From Paenibacillus harenae DSM 16969 (GTDB lineage Bacteria; Bacillota; Bacilli; Paenibacillales; Paenibacillaceae), in assembly GCF_000422465.1 (NCBI RefSeq), contig NZ_KE383842.1, forward strand, positions 1,261,845 to 1,325,844: 64,000 nucleotides of DNA, written 5' to 3'. This document shows positions 26,450-35,292 of the stretch, one piece after another. Under the pieces are notes generated by a model. That model searched no databases. It was not told the DNA's origin and saw nothing but the letters and a program-made list of their open reading frames with translations. The translations under genes and the position numbers were made by a program. Positions within the stretch are counted from its first letter, which is position 1; the number at the start of each line of letters is the position of its first letter.

Positions 26450-29400
26450 TTAATTTATTTCTTCTGCAGCACGCGGCTTCTTTTTGCGGTTCATAAATTC
26501 ATAGACGACCGGCACGATAATAAGCGTGAGCAGCGTCGAGCTCGTCAAGCCGCCGATGACCGTAACCGCCATTCCTTTCGAAATCAATCCGCCGGATTCG
26601 AAGCCGAACGCGAGCGGTAGCAGCGCTCCGACGGTTGCGATTGCCGTCATCAGAATCGGACGAAGACGGGTGCCCGCCGCTTCTAACAGCGCTTCGCGGA
26701 CGCTTAGTCCCTCTTTCTCCTTCTGGATGACGCGATCGATCAGTACGATTGCGTTCGTTACAACGATACCAATCAGCATGAGCGCTCCGATCATTGCGGT
26801 TACGCTGAGCGTTTCGCCGGCGATCAGCAAGCCGAGCAAGGCGCCGATGACCGTGAACGGCAGCGAGAACAGAATGGCGAACGGCGTTAACGCTCCCCCG
26901 AAGGTAATGACGAGAACGAGATAAACGATGGCAACCGCCGCAAGCATGGCAAGTCCAAGCTGCGTAAACGATTCGTTAATCTGCTCCGATACTCCGCCCA
27001 TCTCAATGTCGGTTCCCGTCGGGAGTTCTATTTCATCAATCATCTTCTGCAACTCGGTTGAGACACTGCCTACGTCCGATACCGTAACGTCCGCGGTTAC
27101 TTCGGCATAGATTCGATCGTCGCGCCTTGTTACCGTGTTAGGCGATTCCCCTTCTTCGATTGTGACGACATCTCCCAGTTCCACTACGGTGCCCAGCTGA
27201 GAGGTCAGCTTCACTTTCTCCAGATCCGCTTTTTCGTTATACGTCTTCTCTTCGACCTTCACGTAAACCTTAAACTGTTCACCGTCCTTCTCAACGGTAG
27301 TCAGAACCGGACGCTCCCGCACGGGACTAAGCGCCATCGCGATTTGACCTGCAGTGAGCCCATTTTGGCTAAGCTTCTCCTGATCCGCGACGATGCGATA
27401 CTGCTCGTACGTCTCCGACAGGCTGGAGCTCATATTTTTCAAATCCTTGTTGCCTTTAAGTTTCGTCATTAGATCATCGACAACAGGCTGGAGCGAATTC
27501 ATGTCCTGCCCGTATACGAGCATGGATATTCCCGATCCGCCCAATCCGCCGCCGGCAAAGTCCTGCTGCTTCCATTCGCCTTTGCCGCCAAGCTCCTGCA
27601 GCAGCGGTACGATTTTCTCCTTCTCTTCCATGAAATCCTCAAAATCATCCTCGTAGCTCAGGTTAAACAAGGCTTGCTTCGATGCGCCGGGGCTGAACGG
27701 ATTTTGACCGCCTACCGCGTATTGCACGACGGAGATCCCTTCCCGGTCAAGCAGCTGCGACTCGGCCTTAAGCGCCATCTCTTCAACCTGCTCGCGCGTT
27801 TCGCCCGGAGCCGGGTTATAGGAGACAACTACCATTTTTTGTTCATCGCCGGCTATAAAGCTGACTCCGATGACCGGTACAAGGAAGAGGCTTCCAACAA
27901 GCATGATAACCGCTAAACCGAAGGCGATCAGCTTATGGTTCAGCGACCAGCGCAGCACGCCTTTATACCAGACAGCGAGACGTCCCGGCTTGTCGTGATG
28001 CGCTTTGCCCGGTTTAATTCCTTTGCGGAACATCATATGCGCCAGCATGGGAACGACCGTAATTGCAACGACAAGCGAGGCCAAGAGCGCAAACACAATC
28101 GTTAAGGCGAACGGCAAGAAGATTTCCCCGATCATGCCGGATACGAGACCAAGCGGCAGGAACACCGCAATCGTCACGATCGTTGATGCCATAATCGGCA
28201 CGAACATTTCACGGGTCGCATCCAGGATCAGGTCCTTGCCCTTCAGCTTCTCCGTGGTAAGCGCCATTCGGCGGTACACGTTCTCGATGACGACAATGGA
28301 GTCGTCGATTACCCGGCCGATGGCGACCGTCATTGCGCCTAACGTCATGATGTTCAGTGTAATGTCCATTTGGCTCAAAATAAGCATCGCAATAAGGATG
28401 GATAAAGGAATCGATACGACCGCAATCACGGTTGATCGAATATCGCGCAAGAATATCATGACAATAATAACGGCGAACAAAGCGCCGATTACCGCTTTGC
28501 TTAGCATGGTGTTGACGGATTCCTCGATCGGCTCCCCTTGATCGAGCGTCGTCACAATCGTCAATCCGTCATTTTTTTGTTCTAGCTCTTTTATTTCTTC
28601 CTTAACTTTATTGACGACGTCAACGGTATTGGAATCGGCCGCCTTGACGATGTTGAGGCCGATCGCATCCTTACCGTTCGTCCGGGAGACGGACTCCGCC
28701 TTTCCGACGATGCTTAACTCCGCAATATCGCTGAGTTTGACGCCGGGTACAATGACCAGATTGTTCAGATCGTCTTCCGTCGTGATGTTGCCGTCAACGA
28801 CTATGGACTTCTCCGTATCGCCAAACTCGAATATCCCGAGCGGCACGGACAGAGCCGATGCTTGGATAATGCCCTTCACCATTTCTTCGGTTATTCCGAT
28901 TTGCCGGAGCTTCTCCTGATGGAAGGCCAGCTCGCCCTCCATCACGTTTTGGCCGGACATTTGAACGTTGGCTACGCCCTCCAGGCCTTGCAAACGCGGC
29001 AGCACGTTATCCTGGACGGACTTCGTCAGCTGTTCCAGATTCATGCTGTCATTGGACAAGCTAAGCGATAGAACCGGGAAAGCGTTCAAACTGATGCGGG
29101 AAACGGACGGCTCCTGCACGCCTTCGGGAAAGGTCAGCTCGGAGAGAACATTCTTGACCTCTGCCGCGGCTTTGTCCATATCGGTCTCATACGTATACTC
29201 AATGACGACGGACGAGGCATTCTCGAAGGATGTTGAGCTGACTACATTAACACCGTTTAAATTTCGCGTCCGCTGCTCGATCGGCTTCGTTACCTTTTCC
29301 ATGATTTCTTCCGGCGCTGCGCCCGGATACACGGTCGTCACGTTCACAATCGGCACAGTAACGTCCGGCAAGGTTTCCATTTTCATGTTCATCCCGGAAT

Positions 29401-29482
29401 ACAAGCCGGCGAACAGCACGAGCAGCGTCAAGATCCATAAGGCAAATTTGTTGTTAATTGAAAATTTAATAACGCTTTTCAA
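26450..29482 (-). CDS. RND efflux permease (SwrC/AcrB family)
   Basis: A 1010-residue RND-superfamily proton antiporter with the classical two halves: a first membrane helix, a large extracytoplasmic loop, six helices (including VDDSIVVIENVYRR with the conserved acidic pair region AIGRVIDDSIVV), then a second loop and helices ending in VVPVVYEFMNRKKK. In Bacillus the relative SwrC exports surfactin. TTG start with GAGGAG upstream. It follows the kinase and regulator genes as last gene of the operon; no membrane-fusion partner is encoded beside it. Confidence 0.93.
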   Translation of the reverse strand: MKSVIKFSINNKFALWILTLLVLFAGLYSGMNMKMETLPDVTVPIVNVTTVYPGAAPEEIMEKVTKPIEQRTRNLNGVNVVSSTSFENASSVVIEYTYETDMDKAAAEVKNVLSELTFPEGVQEPSVSRISLNAFPVLSLSLSNDSMNLEQLTKSVQDNVLPRLQGLEGVANVQMSGQNVMEGELAFHQEKLRQIGITEEMVKGIIQASALSVPLGIFEFGDTEKSIVVDGNITTEDDLNNLVIVPGVKLSDIAELSIVGKAESVSRTNGKDAIGLNIVKAADSNTVDVVNKVKEEIKELEQKNDGLTIVTTLDQGEPIEESVNTMLSKAVIGALFAVIIVMIFLRDIRSTVIAVVSIPLSILIAMLILSQMDITLNIMTLGAMTVAIGRVIDDSIVVIENVYRRMALTTEKLKGKDLILDATREMFVPIMASTIVTIAVFLPLGLVSGMIGEIFLPFALTIVFALLASLVVAITVVPMLAHMMFRKGIKPGKAHHDKPGRLAVWYKGVLRWSLNHKLIAFGLAVIMLVGSLFLVPVIGVSFIAGDEQKMVVVSYNPAPGETREQVEEMALKAESQLLDREGISVVQYAVGGQNPFSPGASKQALFNLSYEDDFEDFMEEKEKIVPLLQELGGKGEWKQQDFAGGGLGGSGISMLVYGQDMNSLQPVVDDLMTKLKGNKDLKNMSSSLSETYEQYRIVADQEKLSQNGLTAGQIAMALSPVRERPVLTTVEKDGEQFKVYVKVEEKTYNEKADLEKVKLTSQLGTVVELGDVVTIEEGESPNTVTRRDDRIYAEVTADVTVSDVGSVSTELQKMIDEIELPTGTDIEMGGVSEQINESFTQLGLAMLAAVAIVYLVLVITFGGALTPFAILFSLPFTVIGALLGLLIAGETLSVTAMIGALMLIGIVVTNAIVLIDRVIQKEKEGLSVREALLEAAGTRLRPILMTAIATVGALLPLAFGFESGGLISKGMAVTVIGGLTSSTLLTLIIVPVVYEFMNRKKKPRAAEEIN

Positions 29483-29508
29483 ATCGTTCCACTCCTCATA
29501 ATATCTAT

Positions 29509-30198
29509 CTATACTTTAAACCGGTAACCAACGCCCCATATCGTCTCGATATACTGCGGATTGGACGGGTCATGCTCGATTTTCTCGCGAAGCCTTCGAA
29601 TATGCACCGTGACGGTTGCGGCATCTCCGTTCGAATCCAGCCCCCAGATCCGCTCGAACAGCTCTTCCTTCTCAAATACACGGTTCGGGTGGGAAGCAAG
29701 CAGCAGAAGCAGCTCATATTCCTTCGAGGTCAGCATCGCTTCATTCTCGTGAATCATAACCCGCCTTGACGGCTTATCAATGAACAACCCGCGTATACGT
29801 ATATGTTCCCCGCGTTTCGTCTTATCCGCGGTTAACCGGTCGTAACGGGCCAAATGGGCTTTCACCCGCGCGACAAGCTCGCTTGGGCTAAAGGGCTTCG
29901 TCATATAATCGTCCGCCCCGAGGCCCAGTCCTCTAATTTTGTCGATGTCTTCTTTCTTAGAGGTCACCATCAGAACCGGAATGTTGCTCGCTTGGCGAAT
30001 TTGACGGCAAATCTCGAAGCCGTCGACTTTGGGCAGCATCACATCGAGGATAATAAGGTCGTATTCCCCATCCAACGCTTTCTGGAGGCCGGTATCCCCT
30101 CTTCCCTCGATATGAACGTTAAATCCGTAGCTTTCCAAATAATCACGTTCCAGCTCGGCGATCGCCTTCTCGTCCTCAATGATTAGAATACTCTTCAT
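29509..30198 (-). CDS. OmpR-family response regulator
   Basis: A 229-residue two-domain regulator: receiver domain with Asp52 in LIILDVMLPKVDGFEI as the phosphorylation site and Lys in TSKKEDIDK, then a winged-helix DNA-binding domain ending VWGVGYRFKV. The ATG at 30198 begins MKSILIIEDE, the usual start of the fold. Its start overlaps the 3' end of the kinase gene, and the RND permease starts 26 bases after its stop, so it is likely to control that pump. Confidence 0.93.
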   Translation of the reverse strand: MKSILIIEDEKAIAELERDYLESYGFNVHIEGRGDTGLQKALDGEYDLIILDVMLPKVDGFEICRQIRQASNIPVLMVTSKKEDIDKIRGLGLGADDYMTKPFSPSELVARVKAHLARYDRLTADKTKRGEHIRIRGLFIDKPSRRVMIHENEAMLTSKEYELLLLLASHPNRVFEKEELFERIWGLDSNGDAATVTVHIRRLREKIEHDPSNPQYIETIWGVGYRFKV

Positions 30199-31654
30199 GA
30201 TCATCCACACTTTTGGCCGGTATCGGTTTCGGCAGCTTCAGGCAGAACCGGGCGCCGCCCCGCTCTACGTTCTCCGCCCACACCGACCCGCCATGCCCTT
30301 CAATAATTTGTTTTACGATGGCTAGTCCGAGGCCGCTGCCGCCGGTCTCCGAATTGCGGGATTGCTCCGCGCGGTAGAAACGATCGAAAATATACGGCAA
30401 ATCCTCTTCCTCGATGCCGGGACCCGAATCTTCAATTTCGATCAGGACATGAGATGCAAGATCGGTAAGCTTAACGCGTATTTCTTTCGTTTCGGGTCCC
30501 GCAACCTGTCCCATATATTTCACGCAATTGTTCAATATATTCGTCAGCATTCGGCTCAGCTTATCCGGATCGGCGGCGACCAGGACCGGCACGCCTTCAC
30601 GCTGCTCATACTTCAGGGCGACATCCGACTTCTCCAGATCAAACCGCTGCTCCTCCAGGAAATGCTCCAGATAACGGCGGATATCCATGACCTTGAAATC
30701 GAATGCCACAGTCTGAAGGTCCAGCTTCGAGAACAGGAACAGCTCGTCAATCAGCTGGTCCATGTCCGACGCCTTGCGGTAAATGGTCTGCATGTAGCGG
30801 TCACGCATCTCATCGTTGCTCGCGATTCCGTCTACGATGCCTTCGATATAACCTTTAATGGCGGATATGGGCGTCTTCAAATCATGCGAAATGTGGGATA
30901 ACAGCATTTTCCGGTTTTCCTCGTATTGAAGGCTTTGATCTATCGATTGCTTCAGCCTGACCCGCATCTCTTCGAATGCAATGCTAAGCTGACCGATCTC
31001 TCCTTTCGTCGTCGCTTTAACCTGATGGGACAGGTCGCCATCCTTAATGCGCAGCGCAGCCGCTTCCAGCGACTTGATCGGCTTGATGATGCTTCGGGAA
31101 ACGAAGTAAGTGAGCAGCAGGCTTGTTAAGCCGATGAATGCAAGCGACGTAGCCGCACCGATCGGCCGCCAATAAATCGGTACCGCATTTTCTCTGCGGA
31201 ACAGCACCGCGCTGCCATCGCCCCCGTCCGGATAAGTGAAGCCGATCGCGGTCGTTTCGAAACGGAAGGAATCGAAGGTAACCGCTGACGGCGGATCCTC
31301 CAGCAGCCTCTGCCAATTTTCATTCGGAGACACCTGCCGTAAAAACGGTGATACCGAAGTGATCCGGTCTTCCCGCGAGAGAAGCAGTCCTGCCCAGTGC
31401 TCGCCCAACCGCTCTTGAATATCGGCTACGTATTCCGATTTCTCGAGCTCGCCCGAGTCGTTGCGAAGCACATATGAGAGCTCACCGTATACAAGCGCTT
31501 GAAGATATGGCTCCTTGTCCTCCTTGCCAAAATAATGGCGAACATCCTGAATCCCGCCGGCATAAAAAATGGACAGCATAAACGCGCTCATTAATATGAA
31601 CGGGACGAACACCATGGCCAAATAGGACATGTACAGCTTCACACGAATCGACAA
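30176..31654 (-). CDS. sensor histidine kinase
   Basis: A 492-residue membrane kinase: TM1 about 10-32, an extracytoplasmic sensor of about 130 residues, TM2 about 165-187, HAMP (188-240), the phospho-acceptor His257 in SHISHDLKTPISAIKGY, and a HATPase_c domain with N box, DSGPGIEEEDLPYIFDRFYR and GGSGLGLAIVK. TTG start with a weak ribosome-binding site, so the exact N-terminus is uncertain. The signal is unknown; coupling to an RND pump suggests cell-envelope or amphiphile stress. Confidence 0.92.
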   Translation of the reverse strand: MSIRVKLYMSYLAMVFVPFILMSAFMLSIFYAGGIQDVRHYFGKEDKEPYLQALVYGELSYVLRNDSGELEKSEYVADIQERLGEHWAGLLLSREDRITSVSPFLRQVSPNENWQRLLEDPPSAVTFDSFRFETTAIGFTYPDGGDGSAVLFRRENAVPIYWRPIGAATSLAFIGLTSLLLTYFVSRSIIKPIKSLEAAALRIKDGDLSHQVKATTKGEIGQLSIAFEEMRVRLKQSIDQSLQYEENRKMLLSHISHDLKTPISAIKGYIEGIVDGIASNDEMRDRYMQTIYRKASDMDQLIDELFLFSKLDLQTVAFDFKVMDIRRYLEHFLEEQRFDLEKSDVALKYEQREGVPVLVAADPDKLSRMLTNILNNCVKYMGQVAGPETKEIRVKLTDLASHVLIEIEDSGPGIEEEDLPYIFDRFYRAEQSRNSETGGSGLGLAIVKQIIEGHGGSVWAENVERGGARFCLKLPKPIPAKSVDDHEEYSNH

Positions 31655-31827
31655 TCTCTTTCACGCCTCGCAAGTAGGTTATGGTTGATTCTATGGTTTA
31701 TCATACCGGCAATTTCTAAACGAATCTGGAACCGTTTCTTACAAAATTATTACGTTTGGAACCTATGAAACTGATTAATTAACTTGATGTATATTTAGTT
31801 TCATTAATTATTAATGATATCATTTTC

Positions 31828-32748
31828 TTATTCTGCCTTGTTTTTCGTCAGTGCAATCGTACTCCAAAGAATGAGAATCGCCAGTATCCATATGTAAACG
31901 ATCCACAACCAAATTAGAAATCCTGTATAGGATGATGCAATCATATACAAGGCAATAGCCCCAAATAAAGCGAGTATAAACGAAAGGCCTTTCTCGTTCT
32001 GCTTGGTCTGCTTGGCTGCTCGCCATAATCCCGTAACAAAAAGAGAGAACAACGCCGCAGTAATCGGAGCAACGATCCAGACGCTCAACGAAAAGTAAGC
32101 GCCTGACGACACAAGCTTGCCGATCAGCATGATGAAGGAAAGGACAATGAGCGCCAGCCAATACGATTTAGCTGAGGAGCCCCCTCGATCGTTCCGGGCA
32201 TGCGCCGGGTTCGTCCTTTTCCAGCCGTACCATTTATAGGCGATCATGAAAACGGGGACGGCCGCACCGATGACTGACAGCGACAGCTGGAGGATATGAT
32301 AGACCTCGTCACCTGCGATAATGGATTGCAGGAAAGGAAGTCTATGCACGAACCAACCGCTGCCATGCGTCCAATTATCCATAAACAAATGAGACAGAAA
32401 ACCAATAAATAAAGAAAGGCAAAAGAGCAGCCAAGCGGCAGGCGACGACAACCGCCATGGATGAGCCGCTTCTGTGACAAATCGGTTTATGCCGCCGTTC
32501 GAAGGGAGGATGTCGAGCAGAAGCGGCATAACGATCCGATGGAAAGCAAAAGCCAATGCGATACAGATCGGCATAACCATTAGAAAAAATCCTTCTAACG
32601 AATGTCCTACCGACCTGAATGGCTGCATTGCTATGAAGTATTCCATATCGGGCGCTATACTCCCCAGCACTAACCCGGTCATACTCAATTGCGGAATTCC
32701 TTTTTTTAACGGCGCGGCATACAGAGGATGAGAGAACGTGAACGGCAT
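31828..32748 (-). CDS. DUF4184 family membrane protein
   Basis: A 306-residue membrane protein starting MPFTFSHPLYAAPLKK, with LGSIAPDMEYFIAM shortly after; this HxA...PDxEYF arrangement is the mark of DUF4184. About seven membrane segments, with conserved His and Asp residues in the first third (LSHLFMDNWTHGSGW), which recalls metal-dependent membrane hydrolases such as YdjM. Function unknown. It follows the signal peptidase gene by 16 bases, so they may be co-transcribed. Confidence 0.85.
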   Translation of the reverse strand: MPFTFSHPLYAAPLKKGIPQLSMTGLVLGSIAPDMEYFIAMQPFRSVGHSLEGFFLMVMPICIALAFAFHRIVMPLLLDILPSNGGINRFVTEAAHPWRLSSPAAWLLFCLSLFIGFLSHLFMDNWTHGSGWFVHRLPFLQSIIAGDEVYHILQLSLSVIGAAVPVFMIAYKWYGWKRTNPAHARNDRGGSSAKSYWLALIVLSFIMLIGKLVSSGAYFSLSVWIVAPITAALFSLFVTGLWRAAKQTKQNEKGLSFILALFGAIALYMIASSYTGFLIWLWIVYIWILAILILWSTIALTKNKAE

Positions 32749-32764
32749 CGGACCATCCTCCCCG

Positions 32765-33307
32765 CTATTCGCTCAGCGGTCCGAACTTCGGGATTGGCCA
32801 TATCCGAAACACCGCTCTTCCTTCAATGCTGGTTCTTGCAATCGGGCCTAAAGTCCGGCTGTCCATGCTGTGCTCCCGGTTATCGCCCATTACGAACAGC
32901 TGGCCCGGCTGTACCGTGAACGGCATTTCCACGTTACCTGCGAGCGTTTGGCCTTTCACGTAAGCTTCCGACAGCTTGTTTCCGTTCAAATAGACTTCCC
33001 CTCGGCGAATATCAAGAATGTCACCAGGCAGGGCGATCACCCTTTTGATGAGCCGCAAATCGCTCTCCGGCCCATTGATAATTACAATATCGCCGTGCTC
33101 GGGCTCGTGAAACCGGTAAGACCATTTATCCTCGATTAAACGCTGGCCCTCGACAAGCGTGTTCTGCATAGAAACGTTATGAACCTCGGATTGCGCATAG
33201 ACATACGTCTGGAATAACATCGCTACGATTATGGCAAAAGCCAGCGATACAAACCATTCCCGAATTTCCTTCTTCCAATTTTTCCTCTGACTCGTCTCTG
33301 CTTTCAT
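32765..33307 (-). CDS. signal peptidase I
   Basis: Type I signal peptidase removing signal peptides at the outer face of the membrane. 180 residues, one N-terminal membrane helix (about 18-38), catalytic Ser46 in VSMQNTL and general-base Lys88 in RLIKRVIALPGD, then the GDNREHSMDSR box. This is the usual size of the SipS type of Gram-positive bacteria. The catalytic serine box reads SMQNT where SMEPT is common. Bacilli often have several paralogues. Confidence 0.93.
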   Translation of the reverse strand: MKAETSQRKNWKKEIREWFVSLAFAIIVAMLFQTYVYAQSEVHNVSMQNTLVEGQRLIEDKWSYRFHEPEHGDIVIINGPESDLRLIKRVIALPGDILDIRRGEVYLNGNKLSEAYVKGQTLAGNVEMPFTVQPGQLFVMGDNREHSMDSRTLGPIARTSIEGRAVFRIWPIPKFGPLSE

Positions 33308-33484
33308 TGGGCGGTCACCTCTTCGGTTAATTTCGATTCATGGGGCTGTCCGGCTTACAGGCATAAAAAGTCCATAGCTTTATACGTTAAAAAGTGGGGA
33401 AAGTTCCCAAATGTCCCCTTAAAGAAAGAAGTGACAATCGAAGTCCGGATAAGCTAAAGTGGGAGAGAAAGGAGCTATTTGACA

Positions 33485-34696
33485 ATGAAACGAATATCGG
33501 CATCGCAAAAACTTCTTTTTACGACGATTACCATTCTTTATTGGACTTCTATGTACGTCTATGTTCCGACCCTCTCGCCTTACCTTAGCGGACGAGGGTT
33601 GTCTTTGTCATTTATTGGAATCGTTCTCGGCAGCTACGGATTCGTTCAAATGCTCGTGCGGTTCCCGCTCGGCATTTTGTCGGACCGCTGGGGCAAGCGC
33701 AAGCCTTTTATCTGGCTCGGAATGCTGACGGCCTGTCTCAGCTGCCTGTTGTTTCTGATCCCCGGTCTGTGGCTGTGGCCGCTCGCCGGAAGATTGATGG
33801 CCGGTGTGTGCGCATCCACCTGGGTCGCGTTCACCGTTCTGTACGCCGGTTATTTCGGTGCCGGTCAGACGGGACGCGCCATGGGCAATATCAGCGTGAT
33901 GACCGTTTCCGGACAAATGATCGGCATGCTGCTCAGCGGCTGGCTTACGGAAGGCTTTAACGAGGAAGCCCCGTTTATTCTTGGCGCAATTATTGCGGGA
34001 ATCGGGCTCATGCTTGCTTTTCTGCTTCAGGAGCCTCGTACGGAGCTGCGGAATCAGCCCGGCATGTCTTTCGGCATGATCAAAAATGTCGTTCGAACGA
34101 AATCGCTGCTGCAAGTATCACTGTTGTCCATTCTTGCTCACGGCGTTCTATTTATTACGATGTTCGGATTCACGCCGCTCAAAGCCGAAGAAATCGGAGC
34201 CGGCGGCGCCACGATCACGCTCGTCGTTTTTGCCTTTATGCTGCCGCATGCTTTCGCCTCGATGGTGACGGCAAGATGGTTTACGCCGCGTTTCGGATAT
34301 TGGGGCACGATCGGTGCCGGGTTTGCATTGAGCATGATATGTACGGGCGCGATGGTGTTCGCGGATTCGATCGGCTTCCTCGTGCTGACGCAAGCGATCA
34401 ACGGCTTTGCGCAAGGGCTGCATATGCCGCTGCTGCTTGGGCTTGCCATTCGCGACGTCGAGCTGCCGGGTCGCGCTACCGCAATGGGCCTTTATCAGGC
34501 GATGTACGCGATCGGGATGTTCTCCGGCCCGTTCGTCGCCGGATGGTTGAATGAAGGCTGGGGGTTAAACGGCGGCTTTCTGTTCGGGTCTCTTCTCGGT
34601 CTCGCGGCAGCCATGCTGGTATGGGCCTGGTCAAGCCAGGAACGCAGAGCGGCGAACCGGTCGAATGACGTGATAACCAATAAGGTGACTTTATGA
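33485..34696 (+). CDS. MFS transporter
   Basis: A 403-residue major facilitator with twelve predicted membrane segments. The loop between helices 2 and 3 has RFPLGILSDRWGKRKPFIW, matching the family motif GxLxDRxGRR. No substrate can be inferred; the AraJ/NepI-like drug or sugar efflux group is possible. I take the ATG at 33485; a TTG two codons upstream is also possible because AAAGGAG lies ten bases before the ATG. Overlaps the next gene by ATGA. Confidence 0.85.
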   Translation: MKRISASQKLLFTTITILYWTSMYVYVPTLSPYLSGRGLSLSFIGIVLGSYGFVQMLVRFPLGILSDRWGKRKPFIWLGMLTACLSCLLFLIPGLWLWPLAGRLMAGVCASTWVAFTVLYAGYFGAGQTGRAMGNISVMTVSGQMIGMLLSGWLTEGFNEEAPFILGAIIAGIGLMLAFLLQEPRTELRNQPGMSFGMIKNVVRTKSLLQVSLLSILAHGVLFITMFGFTPLKAEEIGAGGATITLVVFAFMLPHAFASMVTARWFTPRFGYWGTIGAGFALSMICTGAMVFADSIGFLVLTQAINGFAQGLHMPLLLGLAIRDVELPGRATAMGLYQAMYAIGMFSGPFVAGWLNEGWGLNGGFLFGSLLGLAAAMLVWAWSSQERRAANRSNDVITNKVTL

Positions 34697-35292
34697 GCCG
34701 GCCGCAGCTCGTGCTTGATATCGGCGGCGTTCTGGCTTCGAACCTGTCCCCGCTCTTGTGGCGGCTGGTCGCGGAAGAGGCGGTTGTTTCGGAGAAGGAG
34801 CTTTACAGCGCTTATAAAGAGCAAATCAGCGAACGTCTCTGGACAGGAAGCATTTCGGAGGAGCAGTTCTGGATTTGGGTAAAATCGTATACGCCGCATT
34901 TGCCCGCGGAGAGAGCGCGAAGCTTCATTGCTCAAAGCCTGCAGCCCTTGCCCGCCTTGGCGATGCTGCAAGAGTGGAGTGCCGATGCTGATCTCCATAT
35001 TCTGAGCAATCATCTGCCGGCTTGGGTCGAACCGGTCATTAAGCCTTATGAGAAGCTGTTGAAAAGTGTGACGATCTCGAGCGAAGCCGGCTTTCGCAAG
35101 CCCCATCCCGATATATTCGCATGCGTCGCTCCGCATCTTACGTCCGGCGGCACCGTCCTGTTCGTCGACGACCAGAACAAAAACTTGCGGCAAGCGGCGC
35201 TGCTCGGCTGGCGAACGCTGCTTGCCGATGAAGAAGGCTTATGGATCTCGAAGGTTATGGATTTCTTAAAGAAAGAAAGCAATCAGGAATAG
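34693..35292 (+). CDS. HAD-family hydrolase
   Basis: A 199-residue haloacid-dehalogenase-like phosphatase of the YihX/subfamily IA type: nucleophile region LVLDIGGVL at residues 6-14 (Asp at 9), motif II HILSNHL, motif III Lys in GFRKPHPDIF and motif IV VLFVDDQNKNL. Substrate unknown. The ATG overlaps the MFS stop. Its last 27 bases overlap the 3' end of the ECF fusion gene on the opposite strand. Confidence 0.9.
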   Translation: MSRPQLVLDIGGVLASNLSPLLWRLVAEEAVVSEKELYSAYKEQISERLWTGSISEEQFWIWVKSYTPHLPAERARSFIAQSLQPLPALAMLQEWSADADLHILSNHLPAWVEPVIKPYEKLLKSVTISSEAGFRKPHPDIFACVAPHLTSGGTVLFVDDQNKNLRQAALLGWRTLLADEEGLWISKVMDFLKKESNQE

